Assembly (NCBI RefSeq): GCF_030264295.1
Contig: NZ_CP127173.1
Coordinates: 3,975,501-4,039,500 of the forward strand
DNA from: Amycolatopsis nalaikhensis
Lineage (GTDB): Bacteria; Actinomycetota; Actinomycetes; Mycobacteriales; Pseudonocardiaceae
Direction: 5' to 3'
Length of the DNA: 64,000 nucleotides
Made by a program: the position numbers and the translations under genes. The notes beneath the pieces were generated by a model, which did not search any database, had not been told where the DNA came from, and saw only the letters and a program-made list of their open reading frames with translations. Of this stretch, positions 43,286 through 53,000 are shown in pieces. Position 1 is the first letter of the stretch. Every line of letters begins with the position of its first letter.

Positions 43286-43473
43286 CATTCTGTGTCGGCA
43301 AAGAGCCTAGAAGAACCCTGATTTCCGATGACAAACCCAACGCCCGAGCCGAACGGCTCACTGCACACCAAGCGATGCGGTTCGTTCGTCGATCCGCTCG
43401 CCTGCATTATCGCGACGGAAGTGAGATACCGGAGAGCCCGGCATATGAAGCGCAGCTTGCGGGCCTGTCCTCG

Positions 43474-43487
43474 GTTAGTCCGGTCAA
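43474..43487 (-). repeat. Right terminal inverted repeat of the ligD insertion
   Basis: The minus strand reads TTGACCGGACTAAC and pairs with 39161-39174. Confidence 0.65.
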
Positions 43488-43491
43488 CAGA

Positions 43492-45144
43492 TCCCTTAGA
43501 GCCGGAGGTCTTCGCGAACGGCGTCAGGCCGTCCTCGAGCAGAACGTCGCGCAGACGTTCGGCGACCCCGCAGCACTGCACAATGGAAGTGCCTGGCCCG
43601 GGATCAAGGTCGAACACCAGCAGATCCGGCGTCTGCCGGACGCCGTCGGAGTTGACCTTCCACTGTGGGACGTGCAGTTCGAGGGCGGCCATGTTCGCCG
43701 CCCAAACTAGGGCGGCGAGTTCGTCGAGCAGGGCGTACTCGATCTCGCCTTCTCCGCGCCCGGATCGGCTGCCTGTGCTGGACAGCCGGATCGTGGGCAG
43801 CCAGTCAGGAGCGCCGCGGGGGACGTTCTTCTCGAAGAACTGCTGGCCGCCGACACCGTCGGGGAAGCGGATGAACGTCACCGGCCGCCCGGCCAGATGC
43901 GGCAGCAGCACCTCAGCGACCCGGGAGTAGTAGTTGATCACCTCGCCTTTGGTGAACCCGTCGGGATACAGCGGCTTGCCCAGGTTGGACAGGGACAGGC
44001 GCCGCGGGCCGGCCTGGACGGTGATGCGCTCGCCGAGTGGTACCGCCGGTGCAGGCTCGGACGGGGCAGCGGCCGGCGCCGGCGCCGCCGCAGGCGTGGG
44101 GAGGGAGCGCGGGGCGAGGACGTCGGCGGGTCTCTTGTCAGTGCGCAGGCCGCGCCAAGCGGTGTGGCGGACGCGCCCGGCGCGGGTGAACTGCCGGTAG
44201 ACGATCTCACCGACCAACTCAGGCTGAACCCAGTGGGCGCCGCGCACGTCCTCGCGCGGCGGCGCCACGACGAAGGGAGGCGTGCGACGTTCGAGGGGCT
44301 GCAACTGGGTGAGGAGGTCGGCGCGGACGGCCTGGCTGAAGCCGGTGCCGACGTCGCCGATGTAGACGAGCGCGCCAGACTCAGGGTCGTGCGCGCCGAG
44401 CAGGAGCCCGCCGAGAGTGCCGGCGAAGCTGCGCTGCCCGGGCCGCCACCCGCAGATGATCACTTCCTGGGTCTGGATGAACGGGTGTTTGAGCCAGGAG
44501 TCCGGGCGGCGGCCGGGAATGTAGGTGGAGTTGCGCAGCTTCGCAACGACGCCTTCGTAACCGGCTGACGCGGCGTGGGCCAGGAAGTCGGCCGGGGTGC
44601 GGCGGTCGGCGGCCAGTTCGTCGAACGTGACGGCGCGGACGACGGAGACGCGGTAGGGGTCGGGCATCGGCAGGCTCGCCAGCAGTAGGCGGCGTTCGTC
44701 GTAGGGCTGTTTGAGCAGGTCGCGGTCGCCGAGCCGGAGCAGGTCGAAGGCCAGGAAACGCACGGCGATGTCGTCGAAGGGCTCGTCGCGGCGCAGGGAG
44801 CTGCGGTGTGTGACGTAGCGGCCACGGCGTTCCTGCATGAGCTCGAAGTCGATCCGGCCGTCCTCGCCATAGACGACGATTTCGCCGTCCAGATAGACGG
44901 TCTGCCCGTCGAGCGCCGGGGCGAGGACGCCGGCGAGGTCGGCGAACTCGGCGGTGAAGTCGATGTTGTTGCGGCTGGTGAGCACGGTGGTGCCGTCGGC
45001 GCCGATGCGCATGGCGGCGCGGTAGCCGTCGAGCTTGTACTCATACGCCCACTCGTGTCCGCTGCGGAGGCGACCGCCGTCGGCCTTGGCCAGCATCGGC
45101 TCCACCCACGCCGGGACCCGCGATGCGCCGTCCTGACCGGCCAT
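43492..45144 (-). pseudogene. ligD: 5' fragment of ligD (ATP-dependent ligase plus start of polymerase domain)
   Basis: ATG 45142-45144 follows GGAGG. Residues 1-320 are an ATP-dependent DNA ligase: nucleotidyl Lys in YEYKLDGYRAA, YLDGEIVVYGEDG, GYEGVVAKLR, and the OB-fold segment GTLGGLLLGAHDPES. After a P/A linker the polymerase domain begins (LSNLGKPLYPDGFTKGEVIN, RFPDGVGGQQFFEKN, VFDLDPGPGTS) and breaks after KTSGSKG. The reading frame then runs on for about 95 meaningless codons into the insertion. LigD repairs double-strand breaks with Ku; no ku gene is in the window. The ligase half may still be made. Confidence 0.9.
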
Positions 45145-45339
45145 ACGGAGCCTCCGTCCCGACGCCAACGGTGTGCTCCGACGGTAACCCGATCAGCCCA
45201 GTCTTGCCGTGTTTCCGCTGGTCAATGACCTGATCGGCGACCGTCGGTGTCGTCTCGACTGCACTGCGCCGATCTTTCTCGCCTGAGTGAGTGACGTCGG
45301 GCGGCGTGACTTGACAGACCGGCGTCACTCTCGCATCCT

Positions 45340-45355
45340 CCGAACAGGTGTTCGA
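45340..45355 (+). promoter_or_regulatory. LexA (SOS) box of imuA'-imuB
   Basis: CCGAACAGGTGTTCGA matches 11 of 12 fixed positions of the actinobacterial LexA site TCGAAC-N4-GTTCGA. It lies 78 bp upstream of the imuA' start, so the operon should be DNA-damage inducible. Confidence 0.8.
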
Positions 45356-45433
45356 GGGGAATGGTCGGGTTCGCCCGTGCCGTGGTGCGCGGGTGTCTCC
45401 GGTGCGGGCTCGTGGTGCTGGAGGTGAGCGGCA

Positions 45434-46141
45434 GTGGCAGTACCGGATGCGCTTGCGGAGCTGACCGCGATCGCCGGTGTCCGCACGGCCTCGCAGCTAC
45501 GGCAACCCAGCCCGGACGTGACCGGTCCGGCCGAGGCCCTTCCGGTTCTGCCGACCGTGGCTGGTCTGCTGCCCGGCGGTGGGCTGCGGCGCGGGGGCAC
45601 GGTGTCGGTGTCCGGGTCGACGTCGCTGGTCCTGGCGTTGCTGGCGGAAGCGACCAAGACGGGGTCGTGGGCCGCGATCGCCGGTATGCCCGACCTCGGG
45701 CTGGCCGCGGCCGCCGAGCTTGGCGTCGACCTGGACCGGATCGCGCTGGTCCCGGATCCGGGTGCGGATCTGGTGGCGGTGCTCTCGGCGCTGGTCGACG
45801 GCTTCGATCTGGTCGTGCTGAGCCCGGCGGTATGCCGCAGCGCTACGCCGCAGCTGGCACAGCGGCTCGCCGGCTGGCTGCGCACCCGCGGTGCTGTGCT
45901 GCTCGCCGCCGGCCCCTGGTCGGGCGCGGATGTCGAACTGCGCCTGTCCGGCCACACCTGGCGCGGCGCCACCTCCGACGGTTACGGCCATCTCCAAGCC
46001 TGCGACGTCGTGGCCACCAGCCGCGGCCGCGGCGCCGCCACACGCCCGCAGTCGATCCCACTGCAGCTGCCCGGCCCCGACGGCGCCGTTGCTGCCGGCG
46101 AGCGACAAGCCCGGCGGCCGCTGATCGAGGTGGCGGGATGA
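45434..46141 (+). CDS. imuA': ImuA' mutasome protein (RecA-like)
   Basis: The 235-aa protein starts at GTG 45434 seven bases after GGAGGTG. It has GLLPGGGLRRGGTVSVSGST, LALLAEATKTGSWAAIAGMP and a beta strand GFDLVVLSP, as in truncated RecA-like ImuA' proteins. The P-loop is degenerate. ImuA' recruits ImuB and DnaE2 for mutagenic translesion synthesis. It is coupled to imuB by ATGA. Confidence 0.85.
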   Translation: MAVPDALAELTAIAGVRTASQLRQPSPDVTGPAEALPVLPTVAGLLPGGGLRRGGTVSVSGSTSLVLALLAEATKTGSWAAIAGMPDLGLAAAAELGVDLDRIALVPDPGADLVAVLSALVDGFDLVVLSPAVCRSATPQLAQRLAGWLRTRGAVLLAAGPWSGADVELRLSGHTWRGATSDGYGHLQACDVVATSRGRGAATRPQSIPLQLPGPDGAVAAGERQARRPLIEVAG

Positions 46142-47724
46142 GCGTGCACGACGCGCCGCGGCTGCTGGTGCTGTGGTGCCCGGACTGGCCGGTTGTCGCT
46201 GCCGGTGCCGCCGCGGGAACACCGCTGCTGGCACCTGCTGCGGTGTTTTCGGCGAACCGGGTTGTGGCGTGCTCCGCAGCCGCGCGCCGCAGCGGGGTGG
46301 GGCGCGGGATGCGCCGCCGCGACGCCCAGTCGCGGTGCCCGGGCCTGGTGGTGCACCAGCACGATCCCGATCGCGATGCCAGGGTGTTCGAGCCGGTCGC
46401 CGCCGCGGTGGAGCAGCACGCGGTGGGCGTCGAAGTCGTGCGTCCTGGGGTCGTCGCGGTCCCGGTCGGCGGGGCGGCCGGCTATTTCGGCGGCGAAGAG
46501 GCGCTGGCAGAGCGGCTGCTGGACGAGGTGTCCGCGAACGCCGGCGTGGAGTGTCAGGTTGGGATCGCCGACGGGCTGTTCGCCGCGACCCTCGCTGCTC
46601 GTCGTGCCGTTTTCGTCGTGCCGGGTGGATCCGCGCGATTCCTGGCGCCGTTGCCGATCACCGAGCTGGATCAGCCGGGGGACGACCGCGGCGAACTGGT
46701 CGGGTTGCTGACGCGGCTGGGGCTGCGGACGCTGGGCGCGTTCGCCGCGATCGCGGAGCGAGACGTCGCCGGCCGCTTCGGGCGCGATGCGATCCTCGCG
46801 CACCGGCTCGCCCGCGGCTTGTCGCAGCGGCCACCGCTGCGCCGCGCCCCGCCGCCGGAGCTGGAAGTGATCCAGGAGTTCGAGACCCCGCTGGAGCGGA
46901 TCGACGAGGCCGTGTTTATCGCGAAAACGCTGGGCGAGCGCTTCTTCGCCGGACTGGCCCGCCACGGGATGGCGTGCACGCGGTTGGCGATCGTGGCAGT
47001 GACCGAGTCGGGTGAGGAACGGCTGCGGGTGTGGCGGTGCGCCGAACCGCTGACCGCCCGCGCGACCGCGGACCGGGTGCGCTGGCAGTGCGAAGGCTGG
47101 CTCACAGCGACCGCGGGTGACCGGCCGTCCTCCGGGATCATCCGGCTGCGGCTGGTGCCGGAGGAGCTGGTCGGGGGTGAGGCGCTGCAGCTTCAGCTGG
47201 GCGCGATGGGCCGCGACGCCGACGCCGCCGAGCGCGCCGGCCGGGCGATGGTGCGCATCCAGGGCCTGCTCGGTCCCGAGGCGGTGCTCACGCCGCTGCT
47301 GGACGGCGGCAGGAGTCCAGCCGAGCGGGTTCGTCTGATCCCGTGGGGCGATCCCCGGGCCACGGTGACCGCGGATGCGCCGTGGCCGGGCCGGCTGCCG
47401 GCACCATCCCCGGCGACGGTCCCGCGCCGGACGGTCCCGGCGGCGGTGCTCGGTGCCGGCGGGCGCGAGGTCGGGTGCACGATGCGTGGGGAGCTGACGG
47501 ACCTACCGGTGGCGATCGCGGTCGAGGGCGCGCCGGTGCTGCTGGTGATCAGCTGGGCCGGTCCCTGGCTGCACCGTCCGACCGTGCAGGCGGGAAACCC
47601 GCCAGGAGCAGCGCGGGTACAGGTGGTCCTCGCCGACTCGGCCGCTGACCGCACCAGAGCGCTGATCCTGGCCGTCACGATCGGCCAGAACCCGCAGTGG
47701 ACGGTCGAGGGGATCTACGACTGA
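46138..47724 (+). CDS. imuB: ImuB, Y-family polymerase-like mutasome adaptor
   Basis: The 528-aa protein opens MSVHDAPRLLVLWCPDWPVV. It has ARRSGVGRGMRRRDAQSRCP, GIADGLFAATLAARR and LLTRLGLRTLGAFAAIAERD, the Y-family palm/HhH layout. The catalytic carboxylates are missing, as in all ImuB. The C-terminal half has the ImuB-specific region ending QWTVEGIYD. It bridges the beta clamp and DnaE2. It follows a LexA-controlled promoter. Confidence 0.9.
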   Translation: MSVHDAPRLLVLWCPDWPVVAAGAAAGTPLLAPAAVFSANRVVACSAAARRSGVGRGMRRRDAQSRCPGLVVHQHDPDRDARVFEPVAAAVEQHAVGVEVVRPGVVAVPVGGAAGYFGGEEALAERLLDEVSANAGVECQVGIADGLFAATLAARRAVFVVPGGSARFLAPLPITELDQPGDDRGELVGLLTRLGLRTLGAFAAIAERDVAGRFGRDAILAHRLARGLSQRPPLRRAPPPELEVIQEFETPLERIDEAVFIAKTLGERFFAGLARHGMACTRLAIVAVTESGEERLRVWRCAEPLTARATADRVRWQCEGWLTATAGDRPSSGIIRLRLVPEELVGGEALQLQLGAMGRDADAAERAGRAMVRIQGLLGPEAVLTPLLDGGRSPAERVRLIPWGDPRATVTADAPWPGRLPAPSPATVPRRTVPAAVLGAGGREVGCTMRGELTDLPVAIAVEGAPVLLVISWAGPWLHRPTVQAGNPPGAARVQVVLADSAADRTRALILAVTIGQNPQWTVEGIYD

Positions 47725-47790
47725 CCGGAGCGCTTGAAGGGCTCCGTCCTTTCGGGTGGTTGCCTCGGTTTGCGCGCCGCTACCCGGCCG

Positions 47791-47816
47791 GTCTTTCCCA
47801 CACTGACGGGAAGGAC
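47791..47816 (+). terminator. Candidate terminator after imuB
   Basis: GTCTTTCCC and GGGAAGGAC form a 9-bp stem (one G-U) 67 bp downstream of imuB. No long U-run follows. Confidence 0.4.
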
Positions 47817-47848
47817 GCATCCAGCCAGCTCGGGAACCGGGGGACATC

Positions 47849-48328
47849 GTGGGCGTGCTGCTGAAACCGACCTCGCAGATGGGTCACTGGGCGGTCGAGA
47901 TGTTCACCGACAGCGCCCGTCTTCGCCGGACCGCGCCCGCAGACAGCGCACCCACCGCACGCGCACCCAGATCCGCCCGTGCCGTGTCGGACGATGTGAC
48001 GCTGCCGCAGCTGGACGTCGAGGAGGCGTCGGCCGACCGTGGATTCGGGTTCGAGATCATCGACCTCGACCCGGTGGTCGCCACCCTCGACCAGGTGCTC
48101 GGCGATGCCCTGTACTGCGACTTCATCGGCCGGGTGAACAGCGACCTCGGCCGATGGAGTCACCCGCGGACCGAGGACGGCTGGGTCACGATCGCAGGGC
48201 CCGTCGTCGAGGCCGCGACACGGGTCCATGACCGCACGGTGGAGCTGCGCTACGTCCACGTCGCCGAACTACACCAGGCGCTCATCGACTTCGCCGATAC
48301 TCGCGCGGCCGACGATGCTTCGTGGTGA
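47849..48328 (+). CDS. Hypothetical protein
   Basis: The 159-aa product from GTG 47849 has a disordered T/A/R-rich first third. A compact domain follows (LPQLDVEEASADRGFGFEII, LGDALYCDFIGRVNSDLGRW, RTVELRYVHVAELHQAL). It stands alone downstream of imuB. No family was recognised. Confidence 0.5.
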   Translation: MGVLLKPTSQMGHWAVEMFTDSARLRRTAPADSAPTARAPRSARAVSDDVTLPQLDVEEASADRGFGFEIIDLDPVVATLDQVLGDALYCDFIGRVNSDLGRWSHPRTEDGWVTIAGPVVEAATRVHDRTVELRYVHVAELHQALIDFADTRAADDASW

Positions 48329-48564
48329 GCGACAGTGCGTGCGCCGACGTGCCTCGTGTACGGCTTCTCTCGGCTCTCTTCGGGTTTTGCGTGCTGCGGC
48401 CGATGCCCCGCTTCAGCGCCTGGGGCCGCGCATCGCGGTCTGTCGCGACCTACGCTTCCCTCGGCGCTGTTGCTCGAACAGCTCAACACGGGTACGCACG
48501 GAGCAGCCGGCGCGCCCCCGGGCATGCGCGCCGGCTGACTCTCCTCGACGTCGTCGTCAACCTG

Positions 48565-48873
48565 TCATCTCGCGTTGACGATCGCCGTCAACACCTCCGG
48601 GTGCACCATCAGCACGCTGCTCGGCATCGCGACGACCAGCACCGCACCCACCACGACAAGGCGGATGGTCCGGTGCAGCCGGTCGGCCGACTCGCGGTCG
48701 GCGAAGAGGCCGACAACGAGGCTCGGCATCGCCCTCGGCAGGCCCGCACCCCTGCCCTGTGAGCGCGTGACGAGTGCCAGGACGACCGCGCACACGCGCC
48801 GCCAAGCCGCTGAACTGCGGCGATGCCCGTCTCGGTCGCTGGGCTCACTACCGCTTCGACTGTTAGAATCCAT
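48565..48873 (-). CDS. Small membrane protein
   Basis: The 102-aa product starts at ATG 48871-48873, preceded by a GGGGA stretch. It has a basic N-terminus, a hydrophobic helix (WRRVCAVVLALV) and a stronger C-terminal one (IRLVVVGAVLVVAMPSSVLM). Function is unknown. Confidence 0.45.
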   Translation of the reverse strand: MDSNSRSGSEPSDRDGHRRSSAAWRRVCAVVLALVTRSQGRGAGLPRAMPSLVVGLFADRESADRLHRTIRLVVVGAVLVVAMPSSVLMVHPEVLTAIVNAR

Positions 48874-49472
48874 TACGGATCGTTCCCCTTGGAGACTTGC
48901 TGGTTGATAAGAGTTCGGTCCACCGCGCCCGGACTGTTCCCGCAGTTCGGGCGCTTCTATGTTCGCTGCATCCGCCGAAGTTAGATTCGCGGATAAGTTC
49001 GGTAACTTCATTCGTTTACTCATCGGATTAGCTGTTCCTTGCTGCTGTTACTTTCCGGCGTTACTTTCCGGCTTAACTTCGTTCCGGTAATCCTTCGCTC
49101 TAAGCTTCGGTAGAGTCTTAAGAACTTGCCTCGCGGGTTTGATAGCCGCTCTGACCAGGGCAAACGATCCCTCCATCTGAGTGTGCGAGGTCGCCCTGAG
49201 TGAGCCCAAGGTGACCGATGAGGCGTCCCGGAGTGGGACATCCGCATCGTAGCCGATTCCTCAAGGCGCTGGAATTGGTGTCGCCATGGGTGGACACCGA
49301 GGTGCGCGGACGCTGTCAGCGGAAAGACGCCAAGCGGCCAGGTCGCCCGATCTGTGCGACCTGGAAGAAAAGCACCCGATCGGCTGAACCATCGGCTCTG
49401 ACCTGCGCTCACGCGAATCCGCTCGGGCCGACCTGCGCCAGGGCGCACGGGTGTCTGGAGGGGAACGACTGG
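48874..49472. other. Intergenic, AT-richer, short repeats
   Basis: About 600 bp carry no convincing gene. The stretch near 48930-49130 is AT-richer than its surroundings and contains two TTACTTTCCGG copies in tandem (about 49047-49072). It may hold promoters for 48873 or be a remnant of inserted DNA. Confidence 0.45.
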
Positions 49473-50093
49473 TCAGTCGACGCTGCCGTCCCGCCGGTGG
49501 ACACACGCTGGTGCTGCTCGTGGGTACGGCAGACGCGCGCGGAAGGCCTGGGCGACACCGCCCTCCGGCAGCGGCGCGGTCCAGGTGTAGCCGGGCATGC
49601 GCGCGCGGGCGACAGCGACGAGGGTGCGACCGTAGCCAAGCCGGCGGTACCCGGCGGCGACCTGGACGTAGTCGAGCGTGGCACTCCGGCAGGAGGTGCA
49701 GCAAGTGATGGTGGCGGTGCCGGTGACGGCGCCGTCGAGGCGCAGTTCGATGTGTCCGGTGAGGGTGTCGGCGCCGGGCGGCCGCACGACCAGCACGAGT
49801 CCCTGCTGCGGCGCGGCGTCGGGCGGGTACTGGATCGCGGTGTCGAGGTGAGCCCATTCGGACAGGCGTCGTTCGGCCTGGTCGCGGGCTTCGATGAGGC
49901 GGCAGGTTTCGCAGAGGGTGCCATGCAGGCGGTACCGGTGGCTGTAGGTCTGGGTCATGCCGTAGTGGGTGAGGTACTCCCCGCGCAGGCACTGGACGGG
50001 GACGCCTGCGGCGGGCCGGATCGGCAGAAGATCGCCGTACTCGCCGCGGGCGCCGGAGCGTGGGCCGCCGACGGCGGGCTGCCCAGTGGTCAC
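49473..50093 (-). CDS. GNAT acetyltransferase-like protein coupled to dnaE2
   Basis: The 206-aa protein has a GTG start overlapping the dnaE2 stop (GTGA), so it is co-translated with the polymerase. The N-terminal half has C/H residues (RLHGTLCETCRLIEARDQAE) that may form a zinc site. The C-terminal half has a GNAT-like motif A region (VQVAAGYRRLGYGRTLVAV). The acceptor is unknown. Its tight link to dnaE2 puts it under the same LexA box. Confidence 0.7.
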   Translation of the reverse strand: MTTGQPAVGGPRSGARGEYGDLLPIRPAAGVPVQCLRGEYLTHYGMTQTYSHRYRLHGTLCETCRLIEARDQAERRLSEWAHLDTAIQYPPDAAPQQGLVLVVRPPGADTLTGHIELRLDGAVTGTATITCCTSCRSATLDYVQVAAGYRRLGYGRTLVAVARARMPGYTWTAPLPEGGVAQAFRARLPYPRAAPACVHRRDGSVD

Positions 50094-53000
50094 CGGAAGT
50101 CGCGCGACGGTGCGGTCGCCATGGACAGGTCGAGCGCTTCGATCCGGTCGGCGACGAGGGTGACGACTCCGTCGGCGGCCTGGACCTGCCCGCGGATCAG
50201 CAGCGCGGCGCTGGCACGGGCGACCACGCGCTGGCGCTGCCACAGCCCGGGTGAGACCAGGACGTTGGCCATGCCGGTTTCGTCCTCGAGGTTGAGGAAC
50301 GTGATCCCGCCGGCCGTTGCCGGCCGTTGTCGGTGGGTAACCGCTCCGCCGACCCAGACTCGGGTGCCGTCCTCGACGCCGGCGAGGGCGGCGGTGGTGA
50401 TCGCGCCGCGCGCGTCGAGCAGCTCCCGTAGGAACTGCACGGGATGGGAGTCGGGAGAGACGCTGGTGGCCCACAGGTCGGCGGCGGTGACCTCGAAGCG
50501 GGTCATGCCGGGCAGGGCGGGAGCATCCAGGCCGGGAACGAGGCCGGGCAGGTGCCCGGGCCGGGTGGTGGCGGCCGCGCCGGCGGCCCAAACGTCCTGG
50601 CGGCGGTCGCGGCCGAAGCGGGTGAACGCGCCGGCGGTGGCGAGGGCTTCGGCGGCGGTCTTCTTGAGCTGGACGCGGCCGGTGAGGTCCCCGATCCCGG
50701 TGTAGGGGCCGCGGGCTTGGCGTTCGGTGACGATCTGCTCGGCGACGGCGCCGCCGAGGTGGCGGATGCCGGCGAGGCCGAGCCGGATGGCGACACCGCC
50801 GGTGCTGTCGGGGTCGGGTTCAAGGGTGGCGTGAGCGAGGCTGGCGTTGATGTCCGGCTCCCGCACCAGGACGCCGTGGCGGCGGGCGTCGGCGACCAGC
50901 GACTGCGGGGAGTAGAAGCCCATCGGCTGCGCGCGCAGCAGCCCGGCGCAGAACGCGGCCGGGTAGTAGCGCTTGACCCACGCCGACGCGTACACCAGCA
51001 GCGCGAACGACATCGAGTGCGCTTCGGGGAAGCCGTAGCCGGAGAAGGCGTGGATCTGCTCGAAGATCCGCGTCGCCAGCTCCCGGTCGAGACCGTTGCG
51101 CGCGCAGCCGTCGAAGAACCGCACCATCAACGCCTTCATCTTCGCGCTGGAGCGCTTGGCACCCATGGCGCGGCGCAGCTGGTCGGCTTCGGCGCCGGTG
51201 AAGGAGGCGACGTCGACGGCCATCTGCATCACCTGCTCCTGAAACAGCGGCACCCCGAGCGTCCGGTCCAAGGACCCGGCCAGCAGCGGGTGGGCGTGCT
51301 GCCACTGCTCCTCGCCGCGGCGGCGCCGGATGTAGGGGTGTACCGATCCGCCCTGGATCGGGCCGGGCCGGATCAGGGCGACTTCGACGACGAGGTCGTA
51401 GAACTTCCGCGGCCGCAACCGCGGCAACGTCGCCAGCTGCGCGCGGGACTCGACCTGGAACACCCCGACCGCGTCGGCCTCGCACAGCATGTCGTACACC
51501 TTCGGGTCGGCCAAGTCGAGCTTCCCGATGTCCACGGCGGTGTCGTGGTGCTCGGCGACGAGGTCGATCATGTAGTGCAGCGCCGACAGCATGCCGAGGC
51601 CGAGCAGGTCGAACTTGACCAGGCCGACGGTGGCGCAGTCGTCCTTGTCCCACTGCAGGATCGACCGGTCGGCCATGGCCGCCCACTCGACCGGGACGAT
51701 CTCCGACACCGGCTGCTTGGAGATCACCATGCCGCCGGAGTGGATGCCGAGGTGGCGCGGGAAGTCCTCGATCCGGCCGGCCAGCTCGAGCACGTCGGCC
51801 GGTATCTCCCCGGACGTCTGCTGCTTGGTCGCGGCGACGCCGCCCCAGCGGTCGACCAATTTCCCGTAGGCGTCCTGCTGCCCGGGGCTGTGCCCGAGCG
51901 CTTTCGCCGCGTCCCGCACCGCCGACGGCGCCCGGTAGGTGATGACATTGGCGACCTGCGCGGCGTGGAACCGGCCGTGTTTCTCGTAGACGTACTGGAT
52001 GGCCTCCTCGCGCCGGTCGGACTCGATGTCGATGTCGATGTCTGGCGGCCCGTCGCGTTCCGGGGCGAGGAAGCGTTCGAACAGCAGGTTCCACTTCACC
52101 GGGTCGGCGTGACAGATCCCAAGCGCGTAGCAGACCGCCGAGTTCGCGGCAGAGCCGCGGCCCTGGCAGAGGATGTTGGCTTCCTTGCAGAACCGGACGA
52201 TGTCCCACACGACGAGGAAGTAGCCGGGGAAGTCGAGGGCCTTGATCACGTCCAGCTCGTGTTCCAGCTGCGCGTACGCCCGCGGCGATTCCTCTCGGGC
52301 GCCGTAGCGGGTGGCGGCACCGGCCCAGGTCAGCTCGGCCAGGAACGACATCTCGTCATGCCCAGCCGGCACGTCGAACGGCGGCAGATCCGGCGCCACC
52401 AGCTGCAGGTCGAACGCCACCTCGACGCCGAGCACGGCGGCGCGGCCGACGGCGCCGGGGTAGCGGCGCTCGAACCGGCGCCGTTGCTCCATGCCCGAGC
52501 GCAGGAACGCCTGCCCCGACGGCGGGCGCCACCCCTCCAGCTCCTCGGTCGACCGGCGGGCGCGGACTGCGGCGACGGCGTCGGCGACCGGGACGTCGGC
52601 GGGGGTGGCGTAGTGGACGTTGTTCGACACGACCGTCGGCAACCGCAGATCGCGGGCCAGCTCGTCGAGCAGGTCGTTGGCCGCGTCGTCGAGGGGCTGG
52701 CGGTGGTTGATCAGCTCGACGGCGACGTGGGAGTGCCCGAACCAGTCGACCAGCCGCGCCAGCTCGGCCCGCGCCGCGGCCGGACCGTGCTCGGCGAGCG
52801 CGCGCCGGACCGGGCCCTTGCGGCAGCCGGTGAGGACCACGACGTGCCCGGCCAGCTCCTCGACCACCTCCTCGAGATCATAGACCGGGCGCCCTTTCTC
52901 GCCGCCGGCGATCTGGGCGTGGGAGATGACGCGGCAGAGCCGGTGGTAGCCCTCCTGCTGCCGGGCCAGCACCAACAGGTGCGACCCGGCCGGGTCGGGT

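Larger units (their letters stand above)
39161..43491. mobile_element. TIR-bounded insertion carrying an NLR-like gene, no transposase
   Basis: This segment splits ligD. Its ends are inverted: TTCACCGGACTAGC at 39161-39174 and TTGACCGGACTAAC on the minus strand of 43474-43487. A few bases (43488-43491) between the right end and ligD are unassigned. Inside is one gene, visibly less GC-rich than the flanks, and no transposase, integrase or resolvase. No clear target duplication was seen. The best reading is a non-autonomous transposon moved in trans; a decayed larger element is possible. Confidence 0.7.

Noticed and set aside
49038..49080. CRISPR-like repeats
   Set aside because: Only two short adjacent copies of TTACTTTCCGG, with no spacer pattern and no cas genes.
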